Assembly (NCBI GenBank): GCA_964035795.1 | Contig: OZ038321.1 | Location: forward strand, 11,249,093 to 11,313,092 | Source: Pterobdella sp. o SKG-2022 | Lineage: Eukaryota; Annelida; Clitellata; Hirudinida; Piscicolidae | Length of the DNA: 64,000 nt | Reading direction: 5' to 3' | Shown here: positions 1 through 14,989 of the stretch, piece after piece | Numbering within the stretch: the first letter of the stretch is position 1 | Layout of the letters: each line of letters opens with the position of its first letter | Position numbers and translations under genes: made by a program | Notes under the pieces: generated by a model | Database searches by the model: none | Told to the model about the DNA's origin: nothing | Seen by the model: only the letters and a program-made list of their open reading frames with translations

Positions 1-3000
1 GATGAGTATATTTCTTTGTAGACCATGACTCACGCACACAGAAGGCAAATCTGAACATCATAACTTCTATTTTTTGGTGTTTTTTTATAATAAAGAATAT
101 TTCATAGAATAGTTACCTAGTTGAAACTTAGTTTAGTGTGTTATATCAAATTTGAAAATTATGAGTTGAAAATTTATCAAGAAGCATTAAAGTAAATTAG
201 AAAATGTTGCTGTCTTATTTACTAAATAAGCCCTAATAAAAAAACCACAATGAAAAACAAAGAATTATTGTAGTTATTGTAGTGCATTTGCTCTAATTTA
301 TTGTTTAACGGTTACACCTAAAATCAGTTTACGCATAGATTTATTACTTTTTTTGAAATTTAATTTATATATTACAAGTTTAATTAATTTTACTTGAATC
401 GTTTTTAATTAATTTCTTCAAATTTTAAATGTGATGTTTAGATGGCATGTTATAAATGAAAAAGCTCTGAAGGTCCTTTATGATCTCCTATTGGATTTTT
501 TTAGTTTTTATGTTAAAAATTTTAATAAAAAGGTCCAAATTAAATGTTTCCAACGTAATATATAAAAAAGTCATAAAACTATTCAAAATTAGAAAAGTTA
601 CTTTAATTTTAGGCGATAGTTGTAAAAGTTGTGTGTTAGAAGATATATAAAAGTTGAAGTTTGTGAGAATATCTCAAGATTTCAGTATGTGGCAATGAAT
701 TGATACATATAAAATTTACAGTAAAACTCTGAACGAGATGTATTCAGTAAAAATAACAATAAAAGTAAAAATTTGCATACATTTAAATAATAAAACTCTA
801 ATTAAAGAGAAAATCGATGGAAAACAAAGACTAGAGCAGAATAGACAACTTGAGGATTTATGGTTAGGGATATTGGAATTTTTGAGAGCTTTTAATTCAA
901 CACGATTAGCCCACTTACGTTTATCGTTGCTTTAAACTTGTTCTCTTTCACAAGTGTTTTGTCATTTATTTGTCCATTCATATTTTGATATATTTTTACG
1001 GTTTTATTTGGGTGTTATGTATAAATTTTATGATTAAGAATTGAATTGGAGTTTTAAGGATTTTTTGTTCAAATAATATGGTTATATTTGTAATTGAATC
1101 AGTTGATGATTTGGTTGCCTTTTAATTATACTCGTTAAAAATGCATAAAACATGTTTGAGGTGTGTTTAATCCATTTAGAATTATATAATGTAAAAGATA
1201 TGTAAAGCTTGAATACATGCTTTGTTTTGAGTTATTGTGTTGTAAAATTTCATAAAGTTTTTTGAAGGTACATACAGACTTGCAACAAATTATTAGATTA
1301 GGGCCTCGTGAATGCGATTTGTAGATAAATAGATGATCAAATGCTACTGAAATTTTTTCTATTAAGACGCATTTTTGCCCTGTGAGTAGACCGACATAAA
1401 TAATATAAAAATCTGAATTTAAGCCGCATAACTGTATATTTTGTGTAGAAGCACGATGATTTATTCATCGTAGAGATCTTCAAAAAGATAGACATATGAA
1501 TTCTAGTTACTAATTTGCTTTTATCTTTATCTTATGATTAAATTAAGCTATTAAACGAAGCTAAAACTAATTTGATTCTACATAAATGTTTTTATGTAGA
1601 GTATGTAGTCTTTTTAAGGCATGAATCATATAGGTAACGATTTATGAACATTAACTAAGGTTATATGGTCAAAATAACTCAGGCTTCATTGTTCATTAAT
1701 GAAATCCCTTTGAAATTCTAATCAAGCATAGATGCCTGGATGGCACATTTCATAAAATTCATGTTATATTTGATTTCTGAGAACAAAATAGAGTTGCACA
1801 AGCCTGATGAGTATATTGCATGCCTGTTTTGTTTCACTTTGGTCTGCTCGAACGGCTTTATAATTAGAATTCTGGACGCGCTTCGGTAATTGCGAATATT
1901 TACAATAGAGCGATAAATATCGAAAATACATTGGTGTTTTTGAAAAAAATTATTTTAAACATAAATTTAAATTTCTGAATAATTGAAAATCAGTCGTTTG
2001 TAAAGAATTTTAGCAAAATACGAGAACGTGACATAAATTTTTTATTGTACCAGTACATACATTAATTTGTAAAACTTTTCCAAGCAATTCTTCAAATTTA
2101 AAATGTGTTCCATTCGTTTAGATACACACTCCATTATCATTTTTATCAGTTTAAGGTTTAAAATTTGTGGGTTTAGATTAAAAACCACTTCACAAGTGAG
2201 CATTGTTATATTTTACAACTGACATAAAGTGCAGATGCAATGTTACCTTACAACACTAATTCTTAAGGGGTAACACCTAAATTCTATTCTAAATACAAAC
2301 TCATAAAGAATATTACATAAGACAAACCGTTAAGTCTTATTAAAGAGATTTATCTAAAAAAAATCATCAACTGATCCAAATATCTTTTTGTTTCTTGGAG
2401 AATAATCGAAAAGAACACGCAAAAAGAATGTCAACGCTGCATGACTCACTTGGTTTTTGTTTTATTACAATTAGTACTATCTTTATGATATTTTCTATTT
2501 TATTGATATTATTAGTATTTTTTTCTGCTTATTATTATAGTTTTTATTGTACTTTTGATCATTTTGAGCAAGCTTCATATTTGTCAGTTCGAATGTGTGA
2601 CGATGACTGATAGTTGAGAGGTCATGTAGGTTTCGCAACGTTAATGTATTAATTTTAATAATTTCTTATGTTTTCTTATTAAACATTAAATATCATGTTA
2701 CATAACAAATAGAAATTATCCATGTTATTATAACATCAAGTGTTAACATTTTCAATCATTTTTTTGAATATCCTTGAATTCTTTATATTATTATAACTTA
2801 GTTCCAAACTGAAACACACATTACAGAAACATTAAAAATTTTATCACTTCAAGTTTGTATAAAATTTCAACAAATATTAATTATCATGAAATTTCATTTA
2901 TTTATTGAAATTTAAAGTACAAAAATAAGGCATACTTTAGAGCTAATCCAAACAGAACCTTCAAAATTCTTTCAATCATCAATATTATATTTAAAATTTG

Positions 3001-5391
3001 TTATAACTACGTACAATTGACTATAAAAGATGAGAATGTAATTCAGATTTCATGTTAGTTCCAAGCTTTATAAAGGCTGATGATGTTTTTATGTACATAC
3101 GTATATAAATAACGTATACAAATTCTAAAATTAACATGTATGTCATATCTCTGCATACATCAGCCAAACATAAAAACACATATGAGAAGTATATATAAAT
3201 ATGAATATGCTTGTATGAATCTCCTCGGTTTGTAGCCTGTTTCGTAAAACTCTAACTTTTATTAAAGCTTAATGCGTTGAAGTAAGGTTTTTTAGAGTAC
3301 GTAGGTTTATATATTTGAAAAATAATTATTTTAAACGTATTATTTAAACATTCGTTAATCAGTCATTTTTTTAAAATTTAATAGTTTATTTTTTGAATAT
3401 TTTTTGTTATATTCAAATGGATTTGCTACTCCGCCAACATTAATAAAATCAATTTCATTTTTTTAATTAAGCGAAGACTTAGGAAAATAAGGAAAAAACT
3501 GGAAATAAATCAGGAAATTTCGAAATCAATTGTTCGCTGCATAACGAACAATAGAAATAGTTACTATGTAGTCAACACATCGCATGGATGAAAAGCGCAA
3601 ATATAATTTAATACATTGATGTTGTGTGTTCTATTCAATCAATTGCACGTCATAAAACTCTAGAAAATGATATATTCACATCGAAACAATGAATTATTAC
3701 CTTACAGCGTTTAAAAATCGATGCACGCCTTAGGAAGTCTTGCTATTTATCATACTATATCCTAACTTTGTACTTGGTGAAAAGATTTAAAATCAATTTT
3801 TCAATTATGAAATTTGAAAAAAAAATATAAACAGGAGTTTGGTGATCTAAGAGATTGCATTTTGAAAACGATTAATCATGGAGCAGCCATGCATGTAAGA
3901 ATCTATTTGTGGCAATGAAAGATCATTTGAAATGAAGTATTGCATAAGAAATCCGTGTTTGCTTCTTTCAAATGAATATCTTGGTATTTTCCGATTGCAA
4001 AAATTTTAAATACCAAGTATTAAATTCAAAAAAAATATTTAATGAATTACAATAGGAAAAGTTATTGGTTTACTTACAAAAAATTTATTGAGCTATTAAT
4101 TATCCTAAAATAGTTATTTTTAGTGTTTATTAAAAAGATTATACAAAAAATTATAAAAATATTTATGCAAACATTACTACCTGATTTAAACAATGCAAAC
4201 TTTATCCTAGAATGCATTATTACAACTACCATAACACTGCACTCCGCTAGCCATTTAAATGATATATCATACATACAAGAAATTTATCACAGTGCTTGTG
4301 GTTAGTTTCAATGGAAATTGGTCTAAAGAATTAATACGAATCAATTCATTTTATTAAAGAAAGCCTGACGAATGAATTTGATAACTAAAAGAGACACTGC
4401 CACGTTAAAAAGTCATTTCAATTTATTTCAAGATTGCAGTTATTACATATGCTGGTTTCTTCGGTCAAGTGCTTTAAACTAGAATTGACAAATACTACTT
4501 GAGTATTTTCGAAACTAAATGATGTATCTAAATTTAGCTCACTATTAAGATTCTATTATATTTGAATTATAACTAATGCCATAAAAGTATCGAGTATTAA
4601 ACGGAACGAGATCTCGATGCTGCACTCACTCTTGTCGCTCTATAGCCCCCGAAATTTATATGTTCATTTTACTTAAAATCCATACCACGCACTTTATTCA
4701 ACCACTTTTAAACCTCATCTTGATAAATTTCATGAAATCCGAATTTCTTGGAATTTTTAAAGAATCACACTACGTTATAATTTTAAAGGATCGTTTTGGT
4801 TTAAATAACAATGTAATAAATCGACGATCAAAACTTGTGAATTAATGAATAAATTATTTTAAATTTTGACTTTTACCATTCAATTGTCACACATATTCAA
4901 ACTCATTTTTAGATGAAATAAATCCTATTGGAACTATTCGAGCACCAACTTTTTAAAATGAAATACTTAATTGCGCCAAAAACCACCATAGAGAACATCC
5001 AGAAATCATTTTTTTTTTCGTTACTAGACGTACAAAACCTTGAGTCTGAAAAGTGAAGCAATATTTAAGTACACTTTAGCAAAGTACCGAACAATCTGAC
5101 ACCATTATAAAGGATTATAAGCGTATCAAATATAACTTTCAGACAAATTTAAAATACTCAATTTTCCAACCCATGCTAGCATGGAAACGGACGCAAAACG
5201 ATAATGATGACTAATGTACTTATTATTCTTGAAAATTCTAGAAAATATGCAGTTTCAAAAATAACTGAAACAACCTTATTAAGAAAAATAAAGGCACTAG
5301 CTATTTTATAAAACTATAAGATTGACCTAAGCGATAAAAAGCAAATAGTAAAATACACAATAAAAATATATAAAGCTTCAAACTCCATGAA
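1..5391. other. Gene-less AT-rich stretch
   Basis: I see no exon with recognisable homology, no RNA gene and no clear mobile element here. Open frames are short (the longest, about 71 codons near 2.4 kb, is low-complexity and hydrophobic). The right end is 3' flank of the boule-like gene on the minus strand, so some of it may be 3' UTR. Confidence 0.6.
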
Positions 5392-8300
5392 TCAAGATAG
5401 AACGACATTTTCTTCGGAGGGTTCACTTGCAACCATGGCACTTCTGGATTCTCTGGCCACCACTTTAGCTGCAGGAACAGCATACAAAGGGTCTTCTGTA
5501 GTGCTTTCATTTTGTTCACATTTTTGAGTTCGTTTCAAACCCCTGCGAGCCTCTAAATTAACTGAATTATTCTGACTGGTTGTCTTGGCAAAAGTTGTTT
5601 GCAAATCACCGACTGTTCGTTTTGTTTTCATGTCTGGCACGTATTGAACAGATCCTCCGTACGCCTACAAATTTTCAGCTATTTTAAAATAATATTTATA
5701 CAAAATTTTAATGAAAAATCTATATTTTAGAATTAAACTTGGATAACTAAAATAATTGCTGAAGTTTCATAACTTATTTGCAGAGAATGAAGTTATCTGC
5801 CTCTAAGCTAATTTTAGGAATAACGTTAAATTGATTTATAAACTATTTTCATATCTAATTTAGGATTTAATTTTTGAAAAATATATTACAAAAGTTTGTT
5901 TCAAAGATAATTAATTTATTACTTGATTAAAAAAATAGATAATTTATTTTAAAAGTAATATTTAAAAATCTATGAACTTTATTTTGAGCAAGAATAAACT
6001 GCTGTTCCTGATCAAGCAGTTGAGATTGAGATTGTAGAACGTCAATCGGAAGAGAATCATTCATTGTGTTTTGTTGTTGATAATGTACTTGCTGTGGTTG
6101 TTGAAAATGCAATGGTTGTTGTTGTGCGAAGGGCAGCTGATACAAACATTGATCAAGGGAGCCTGGCATGAAAGAAGGTGTTATGGACGGAATGTATAAT
6201 TGAGGCTGTTGCTTCTTCTGTTGCTGACAGTAAACTCCCGAGGTTATCATGGGCTGGGCAGACATTGTTTGTGCCGCACGTTGAGAAAGCTGCGTTTTTA
6301 TCATTAGAATTGCAAACAAGAAAAATGGAAAAAATTATTTTGAAAACCTGCTGATTGTTGATTAATTGTTGTTCGTGTGATGAAAGCAACATGAATTGCA
6401 TTTGAGGTTGTCTCAAAGCTGCACCACCACTTCCCACTAGTCCCTATTAATTGAGGTATGCTATTTCTATGCCCATTCATTAGAGAATTATTTCCATTAT
6501 GAAAATATTTGGTAGCAACATAGAAAGCGTCAGCAATTATAAAATATAATGAGCAACTCATCAAACAAAATTATAGCGAAAGATGTTATTCATAAATTTT
6601 AGAAACTCTAAAAACCACAAAATTTCAAATGTTTAACTTGGAAGTCACAAAAGATATATTATATTAATTTTTATCAACACATTTCAATCTTTTTTAGAGG
6701 CGCAAACTATCGAAAGAACATTTGAAATATTCAAAAAAAATAAGTGTTCGAATATTTTTGTGAAACAAATGATGGAGGTTTATGAAAGTTAATTAATAAA
6801 AACTATAATTTAAAATTAATAAAAATTATGCATCGAACACATAAAATGAAGGTTGCATGAGCTTGGGGCCCTCTGCTTGATGTTTAACAAATACATAATG
6901 AACAAAGTAAAAAAAGCTATATAAATATCTACTTCGAATTTAAAAATAATTCATAGCTTGAATATCTCAAGACTTTTCTTAAATGATTGTTCTAAATAAC
7001 ACTTAATTCTTCAAGATTACATGTATCTAATTGGAAAAGGTTGAAAACTTTTTCTAATCCTGATCAGAGGTTTATGAAATAAAATATCTGAAGAAAACGA
7101 CACAAACTTAATAGAAGAGAAATAATTATTCCAGAGACGATTTCAAAAAATTGAAGAGTTGAAGATAAATGAAAAAATTAATTTCTTCCTCTAACTTTAT
7201 AGATTGGTAATGAAAGGAACTTTTCAGTTTCTCTAAAATCTTCAAGAAAACGTTCTCAAAGTTCTACTTTAACTTTTATTTAGAATATTGTAATTGATAT
7301 CAACTTAGACCATATGATGTATCTATATGTAAAAAATGAGTTGTATTTTTAAAAAAATCCATATATGGGTTTAATGAGTATTTCAAGATTTTCTTCAACG
7401 AAAGTTATATATCGCGATCTATGTTAGTTAATATTTCTCATTCATCAAAAAATTATATTCCAATATATGTGTGGAAAACTATTTTCACTAATAATTAAGA
7501 TTGAAATGAAACGATAATGAAAGTGCCTTTGAGGAGTTAAAAACGAAAATAGGAACAAAACTTTAATAAAATCTTCATGCCTTGATAGTGTTTAGAAAGC
7601 TGCGAAAACCAAAAATTGTAAACTTGAAAAGATTAATTAACAAATAAAAATGTCCACAGACCGCTTATTAGGCCACTTTCACGCCCTGTAACGAAAATAG
7701 CGCAAATGGTTTTACTCTTATGCCATGGATTATGAAACGAACATAATATAACCATTTAAAATGCATAGCTACGCTAAAAACGCAGTTTCTATATATTAAG
7801 CCTATTTATTAGCATTCATCATTGCTTATGCTTGAAGTAAAAAACAGATTGTACTCTTATTTCGTTACCATTTATGCCATAATATTTGTGTTTTTATAAC
7901 TGCAAATATTTTACAATAGCTCCCTTAACATCATAACTCAATTTGAAAAGTAAAAAAACTATTAGCTTTCAGATTTTTCCATAATTTTTCTTGAAGTGTA
8001 AACAAATTCCTTGTTTCCCGTGGAAATATAACACAAATATGAATAAATAAGAATTATTAAAGGTTTTTATTTAACAATAATATCAAATAAAGAAACATAA
8101 ACCATATGATGATGAAAGGAAGAGTTGGCATCAACAATGGCAGTTGGAGGTGATTGTAATAGATAGGGCATATTGTTGGCTAAAAAGATATTTGGTTGAG
8201 TTACCATTATTTGAGGGCTGAAACTCTGAGGCTCTGCGTCTTTCAAACGTTATTTGGCGTTTCAGAGAAAAATATTTTTTATTTTTACAATCTTTATTTG

Positions 8301-9126
8301 CAAATGATTTTCATAAAATTTTAACAGATATAAAATATATTTTAATTTATAAATTTGAAATAATTACTTGGCTGAGGTTGTTTTACTCCCTGTTAAATTT
8401 CAAAGTATTTATGAGTTTATTTCTATTTTAATAAAACTTAAAATGAATTGATATGGTTTTTAAATTACCTGTTTTCTAACGGCGGGACCTATGTTTATCT
8501 TTTTGTTTTTAATCAAAAGCTCATCAGTCTAAAAATAAAAATGTTCGTATTGGTAAATGATGGATTTGTTGAAATATTGAAAATTGGAAAATATTTAATA
8601 AATACTTTCTTAAGTAATTTATCCACATCTTCGGAATGGACAAATGTTACAAATCCATACCTATAAAAACGTGTTTCAACATTTGAAAGTATAAAAAATG
8701 CTTAAAAATTTTAATAAAAATTAACATGGAATATCTTATTAACCCTTTGCTATTGCCATTTGCATCTATTAAAACTTTACAATGTTTGACTGGTCCGTAA
8801 GTAGAAAAAAAATTTTTTAAATCCGCTTCAGTTACCTTTAAATAAAATTAAAAATCTTAGTTTTAAAAATTAATACTCCTTGACAAGGTATTCATAAGTT
8901 TTAAACTAGTTACATCATCTCCCAAGGCACCAACAAACAAACGATTAGGAATCAAAAGGCCGTATTTTGAAGAATTGGCTTGAAGATCAAGAAGGTTTTG
9001 AGCAGACGCATCATAAATTAAGGCCTGAAGAATCATAAGACAATAAATATTGCTAAATAATAACAAATTGAAAGCATAAGCATATGATAAACTTGATGTT
9101 ATTGATTTTAAAGTAAAAGCTACCAT
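5392..9126 (-). CDS. boule: Boule/DAZ-family RNA-binding protein
   Basis: Germ-line RNA-binding translational regulator of the DAZ family. Exons, read on the minus strand: 9126-9124 (start codon only, tentative), 9024-8914, 8835-8744, 8660-8606, 8528-8469, 8225-8103, 6443-6348, 6289-5978, 5664-5392. Intron phases agree at every junction, giving about 374 residues. One RRM lies at about residues 28-108: RNP2 is LFVGAL, RNP1 is KGYGFVTF (split by an intron after KG), and the domain ends with KINIGPAVRKQ, the family's typical RRM end. The C-terminal two thirds is Gln/Pro/Met-rich, as in boule, and ends in a charged tail. The acceptor of the 8225 exon has a weak pyrimidine tract but is the only one that keeps the frame. 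The start is uncertain: an ATG directly followed by a GT donor at 9121 would join in frame. RRM identity is secure; boule rather than another DAZ paralogue is inferred from the invertebrate setting. Confidence 0.88.
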
Positions 9127-9584
9127 GAGAATCCTTATAGAAAAGTTCAAACTCGAAAAAACCAAATGGCGGAAAAACAGGAACTATAATACATTAAATA
9201 TAATTATTTAGCACCATATTTTAAATAATCTTTTTCACGTTAAATGCTAACTTTTTCCAAAACTTTAACTGAGATAAATGAAATAATATATAGTTCTATG
9301 TGCTTTAAAGCATTACATTTCAGATAAGAGCATACATATGAAGCTATGCCAAGCACTGAAGCAAACTCCAAAAGCTTGAATATGTATAACTCAAAAACAA
9401 CGTTAGAATGTTATTATATATAAAAATTATAAATTTATTAATTCGAAAAATAGTTTTATAATAAAAAGGTTCTATAAACTACAAAAAAACTATTCTGAAA
9501 TTTTCAACAGAACACTTGTTTGCCAAAAACAATTCACTTTTAAATTAGTAACTTATATCCACTTTTATTTTTAATTTTCTAGCT
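9127..9584. promoter_or_regulatory. Shared head-to-head promoter region, boule / IMMP2L
   Basis: About 460 bases separate the tentative boule start (minus strand) from the IMMP2L ATG (plus strand). Divergent transcription from a shared intergenic region is inferred from geometry only; I see no defined core-promoter motif. A TTTTCTAG acceptor-like sequence sits 2 bases before the IMMP2L ATG, so a 5' UTR intron or trans-splice site is possible. Confidence 0.4.
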
Positions 9585-10588
9585 ATGTTTAAAACCGTTC
9601 TTAAAGCGGGGCTGGTTACACTGCCAATTACATATAGTGTTTTTGATAATGTGGGTTATCTTTGTAGAGTTGAAGGCAATTCCATGAAAGTAAGATTGTA
9701 TGACTACCAACAAATTTACACAACTAAGAATTTTCACAAATGAATCTGGTAAAATATATGACAAGGAATTAGTTCTAAAATTTTAAAACAAAATTACAGC
9801 CTTTGATTACTTCCTCGAGAGATTACACAAATTATATTTTCCTTAGTAGATGGAACTTTCACCATTATGATGTAAACCGTGGAGAAGTTGTGTGTTTAAT
9901 GTAATAATAGATTATTTTTTTAATAACCTTTTAATTTATTACATTTTTCAGATGCCCAACCAATCCAAAACAAAAAATACTGAAAAGAATAATTGGACTT
10001 GAAGGAGATACAGTAAAGTAAGAAAATAATGATAATATCATTGTATTCATAATTTTACAATTAGATTTTATTCACTTTAAGAAATTCATTATTACTAAAA
10101 AATTAAATTTTATATTTGAAAAAATTTTGAAATAAGGACCATCAACTACAAAGAAGAGTTTGTACGAATACCCAAAGGTCATTGCTGGGTGGAAGGTGAT
10201 AATTATAAAAACAGTCTTGACAGCAATACTTTTGGACCAGTAAATACTCTTGTTTAAACATATAATTCAAAAAAAAATATTTATATGAAAATAATTTTTA
10301 TTCCACTGAAAGGTTCCTGTAGGTTTGATCCAGTCCAAAGCTACACATCTCATATGGCCAAAATTTTTAAAAGTTCCATGTATGGATGTTGTCGATAGAA
10401 TTAAAAGTCACATTAAGCCAGAAGATTTCAGTGAAGCTAATTTCACATATGAACATAAAAGAAATTATTTCATCAAGTCTGTTAAATCTGGGCATGAAAA
10501 AAATAAGAATAAAAATTCATCCTTCAAGATAGACAGTGTTGATAATCATAACCTTAATAATGAATTAAATGAAAAATTTGACAAATAA
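9585..10588 (+). CDS. IMMP2L: Mitochondrial inner membrane protease subunit 2 (IMMP2L)
   Basis: Signal-peptidase-like serine protease of the mitochondrial inner membrane that removes sorting signals from intermembrane-space proteins. Five exons, 9585-9689, 9800-9900, 9952-10017, 10137-10239 and 10313-10588, join in frame to about 216 residues. A hydrophobic N-terminal anchor (residues 5-20) is followed by the serine box VEGNSM (Ser33), then KILKRIIGLEGD with the catalytic Lys near residue 80, then GHCWVEGDN and the S-x-DS-x3-G-P-V box typical of S26 peptidases. The Ser/Lys dyad is therefore intact. The C-terminal 60 residues after the conserved HLIWP motif are Asn/Lys-rich and longer than in the human protein. 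The ATG follows an acceptor-like TTTTCTAG, so the 5' UTR may be spliced. AATAAA lies about 15 bases after the stop. Introns are short (50-110 bases). Confidence 0.92.
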
Positions 10589-13500
10589 TTGTGCAAATTT
10601 TTAAATAAAATTATATAAAATATTTTTTTCTCTTATTAGCTCATCTCCATTGTCTGCCAAGTACTATCCGCATAAATACATGTATAGCGCCATATAATTG
10701 GCCACAAAAAAGATAATGCTCTTCAAAATTTATTTTTTTTCAAAAAACTGTTCAATTGAAAATACACTTCTAACGGTTGTTTCAGATAAAGATGGCTTTT
10801 TTTTATAACGGTATAAACAATGAAGTTTTTCCCATAAGTATGCACATAGAAATAGTATTTTGATACGTAACAATAGTCTAAACATGTTTACAGTTTGTTT
10901 AATACAAAGCATGCCTTCCTGTTAAATATGACATGTACTTCATTTTTTGTTTTTCTATTTCATAAAACTTTAAAATTAGAATACTCGCTAATAGAAAAAT
11001 TTTTTTAATGCAGCTGATGTTCATAAGAGGTTTTTCATATTGGAAAAAACTGCAAAAAGCTAAAATAAAATTTTAAATTGCACACTCAAAAAACAAAATT
11101 TTTGTCAGTTTAAAATACAGAACTGTTTTTTGATGAGCAGAACTATCATACTGGAATAATAAAGAACCTTTCAAAACTGGCGGTTGTGACGTAGACAAAC
11201 TTGTTGTAAATTTAATTTGATAAACTGAAGAGCTTTTCATTTTTCTATATGTGCGTAATTATTCTACATTGCTTTGTCGGAAAAACTGACAGATGGCTCA
11301 TAATCTACTTAACGATACAAAGGGTTTTGACCGTAAATATCTACTGATTTAAAACTGTCTTTACTCACATACCTTTAAACTCAGAACTGTAGTTTTCAAC
11401 CAAACAGAAGTTTATCAAACATAAAAGACTCATTGTACTTCATGAAAAAATGATTTTGCAAAAGCCAATAGAAGAAAAAGATAATGAAACGTTGAACCAT
11501 TTTTCTTCAGATTTTGCCTGTCAAAAAAACGATCCCATAAGGCTAGGTTAAATTTTTGTCAAAAAAATGAATGAATAGTGGGTGTGAAACAACAAACTTG
11601 TCTGAAAACAAACAATAAACATTATAAAAAATAAGCATTCTTATTCTTGAATCATATCATTTTCTCCAAGTTTTATTAAAAAGAAAAAACTAAAAAATTA
11701 TCAACTCTCAAATTTTAAATTTTATAGAATCTCTGCATGAGAAATAAATGTGTGAATTGGTGCATCAAAGGTAAGATCTCCACAGACTACAGATCAACCG
11801 CATTACACGTGGCTTGGGCGGGACCGCGCACGATGGCCAGTGCTAACCCCTTAAACAGCCACTAGGTCTATCTCGGTTTATTCTTACTCTTAGATATGAA
11901 TTCAAAATAGAAAGAGCAAGACGTGTAACCAAACGATTTTGGAGGTTTCAACAGGTATTGTTAAAAAATGTTGTTACCTGCAAGATTATAATACGTTTGC
12001 ACTTTTGTTGCTGCTGCTTGTTAAGAAAATGATTAGAGTTGGCTCATTCTTGTATAAAGTGAGAAAAAATAAAAGAATTTGAACAAGTAGCGTTCCAAAA
12101 AAAGTCTTTACCAGCTTTATTCCGAAAAATACCAAGCCAGTTACTTCGGCTAAGACATGAAGGTTCTTACTAGTTAGAAAATCCTGCCTATTTCATTTAA
12201 CGATTGGTGCCTGAGAAGGAACTCTACGCTTAATTTGCACGAAAGCAGATGTTGGCCGAGTATTTCTATCTGAGGTTCACAAAGTGGAAGTTCAGGCTAA
12301 CTAAATAAAACGAAGCGATTTCTGTATAGACAAATAGGATTCAAACAGACTTGGGCCAGATTTTTTATAATTTGCTATTTTTCCCGCTAAAAAAGCATTG
12401 TTTTGGTTTGGTTTTGTTTTGCTATTTCTCATTAATATTTTTAAAATGACTGATATCATTTAAAGTTTTAAATTTGTCAAAATTTTTTAAAAATTAAATT
12501 GTTTGGTCCAAATCTGCTTCAGCCCTATGAGTCACTGTAAAAAAGCGTTTTTTTTTTCTATAGTAAGCTCAAAGCGCTTGTAGTTTCACAACGACAGTCG
12601 TAATCCGAGGTGGCAAGACAAAAAAATCAGCGTGTTGTTTGCAGCCATTTCTTCGCGACACTTCATTGAATCGCAAGTTCGTGTTTTTTAAGAAGCGAAA
12701 GTTTTTGATGGTAAAGAGAGCATCTTGGAATGGAAAAAAGTTTCGGTGTTACAAAATAATTTTATAAAAGAAAAAAATGATAATTTAGCGTCCATATTTT
12801 CTTATTTATCAATCATTTTTATCAGCTTGTTGAGTTTTGTTGAAAAAGAATTCATCTTAACAGAGCTAAATATTGGGAGTGCAAAGCATTTTCAGCTCAT
12901 CCAGTGAGGTAATCTGCACCTCATTCAAGACGGCTTGAATTAGTGCAGTATGGAAATCGGTTTCGTCTAGATTTATATTTATTACTTCAGACCTTAAAGC
13001 GTTCATTTCAAGATCTATCATAAAGGGAGCGAGAATAATGATTTAAAAAGTATTATCGTTTGTGTTGAGTGGTCTCCTTCAAAGTGGCATCATTTATAAA
13101 ACGTTAAGTAACTTTCAAACAAACAATAACATTGTCGATGAGTTTTTAATGAAAATTGTATTACCAAAAGATGGTTTAAGTTTTTATCACGTATCTATAT
13201 TTGAGAAAGAAAACAAGTCAGCAACTTAGGACGAAAAACTTTGCTATAAAAATTTTTAGTATTCATAAACCTTAAAAATGAGGACTTGGTGAATAAAATT
13301 TATTTAAACCTTTAATTATAGTTAAATAAATTGTTTTCATATGAGCATAGTTTTTGAAGAAATAAACGAAATACTATTGAAAATAGATAGATGCTTAAAA
13401 TTTCTTCTAAAGATTATAAACTGAATTATTATAATTTTTATACATATACAATGTAAATCAAAATTAAAAGAAACTGCTACTTTATCACGTCCACTCAGGC

Positions 13501-13736
13501 ATTATATTGAAACATTTCTCGCTAAAAAATGAATAAAAATTGATTAATATTTTTTAAAATTTACAAATGATAATGATTTTTTTTTTGAAAATTCATTGTA
13601 TTTTTATTTTCTTTATTTCCCGAAAAACCCGGTAAAAAATTACCTATAATATACGGAAAAATGTTCTTTTTATAAATTTTTATATTTTCAAGATTTATTT
13701 CATTTATTCAAACTTTTATTTTTTAAATAATCATAG

Positions 13737-13931
13737 TTAAGAACATTGCCAAATGCTAATAAGTTTTTTCCATTGTTTTTTGTCAGTGGCAATTGTTCTT
13801 ATTTTAAGCAAATCTCTCAGGTTATTTAAATTTATGTTTAGAGATTTGAGGTCTTTTTGTAGAACGGACACTATTGTAGTTTTTGGTCGGCCTTGGGTTG
13901 GTTTGGGTGGAGCGTGAAAGTATGCCTCCAT
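13737..13931 (-). mobile_element. LINE 3' ORF remnant
   Basis: A 64-codon open stretch reads GRPKTTIVSVLQKDLKSL and continues to a Lys/Trp-rich end. The G-R-P-x-T followed by a D-L-K segment is typical of the C-terminus of LINE reverse-transcriptase ORFs, and it resembles the tail of the element at 27.2-28.2 kb. Upstream on the same strand (about 13,940-14,300) frames are broken. A decayed fragment, family not assignable. Confidence 0.55.
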
Positions 13932-14989
13932 TGGATTTTGAAGCTAGTTCAAAATATATAATTTCTAGCTAGAATTTTTTGTTCTATCGTTTAATCATCT
14001 GGTTTTCATGATAATAATGATACTTAATTACTATTGCTGCCATTGATGCATAGGGCAGCAACAAATGTCTCCACTTTTCTCTATTGTGGCACAGCTTGGT
14101 GAGGATGTTTCAAGTGTACTTTATGTCTTCAAACTTCACTTCCACTTTTCAGCGCCATGTTTTTTAAGTGGCTATGTTTCTTCTTTTTTTTGGTGTTTTT
14201 ACTGTGGAACCTTACTTTCTATTATTCTTCTTTTTCTTTTTAAGACACAGTCAAACCAACAAGTTCTTATGATGATAATAAACATGGATTTTTGGTGAGG
14301 AATGAAAAAAACTTGACTCGATGTGAAAAAAAATTTAGAATTTTTTGTATGCTTTATGTATGAAATATCATATAGCTTTATTATAGTTTTAAAAATGCAC
14401 TGATAAAGCTTTTGCGCCATTTTCATGATTCTAAAAAGTATTTTTTTTTTGTTAAACTTACTTTTCAGCGTAGCCATATATATTCTAAATGCGATATGCG
14501 GACTGATCTGTACTATAAAGATTCTGTTTGTCAAACGGCGCTCAGATTAGTGAAGGAACGTTTACGGCCATAACTTATTCTTTATCTGGCTGACCTCGAG
14601 TTTTGAATGCTGTTTCAAGTAAAACAGTTTTTATGGCTTCTTATTCATGAAGCGCTGTATAAAAGATGAATCTTGAATCAGGTACAAAATAAAGATCATC
14701 TTCTCTAAGAAAGGTATTGATTTGAATTTTGAGTTCTTGCTTTCAAAGAAGTAGAGCATAACAAACAGCAGTGAGGTTGGTAAGCAATTCTGGAATAATG
14801 AAGCCTTGTCTTTTCATCTAAACAGATGTCATTATCTCCAACATTGCAACTGAGAAATTGAAATCAAATACTTTTATAAATTAAACAACACGGTATTTAT
14901 CGTAAGCTGTGGTAAGTGAGCAAAAATAATTTGTATAACGCACCTTAGCATCGTTCAAAAGCGCTCAACAAAGAGCTGCTTAAAAAATA

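Noticed and set aside
2395..2610. Small hydrophobic protein gene.
   Set aside because: Begins at a non-ATG, is low complexity, has no neighbours or homology, and such frames are expected by chance.
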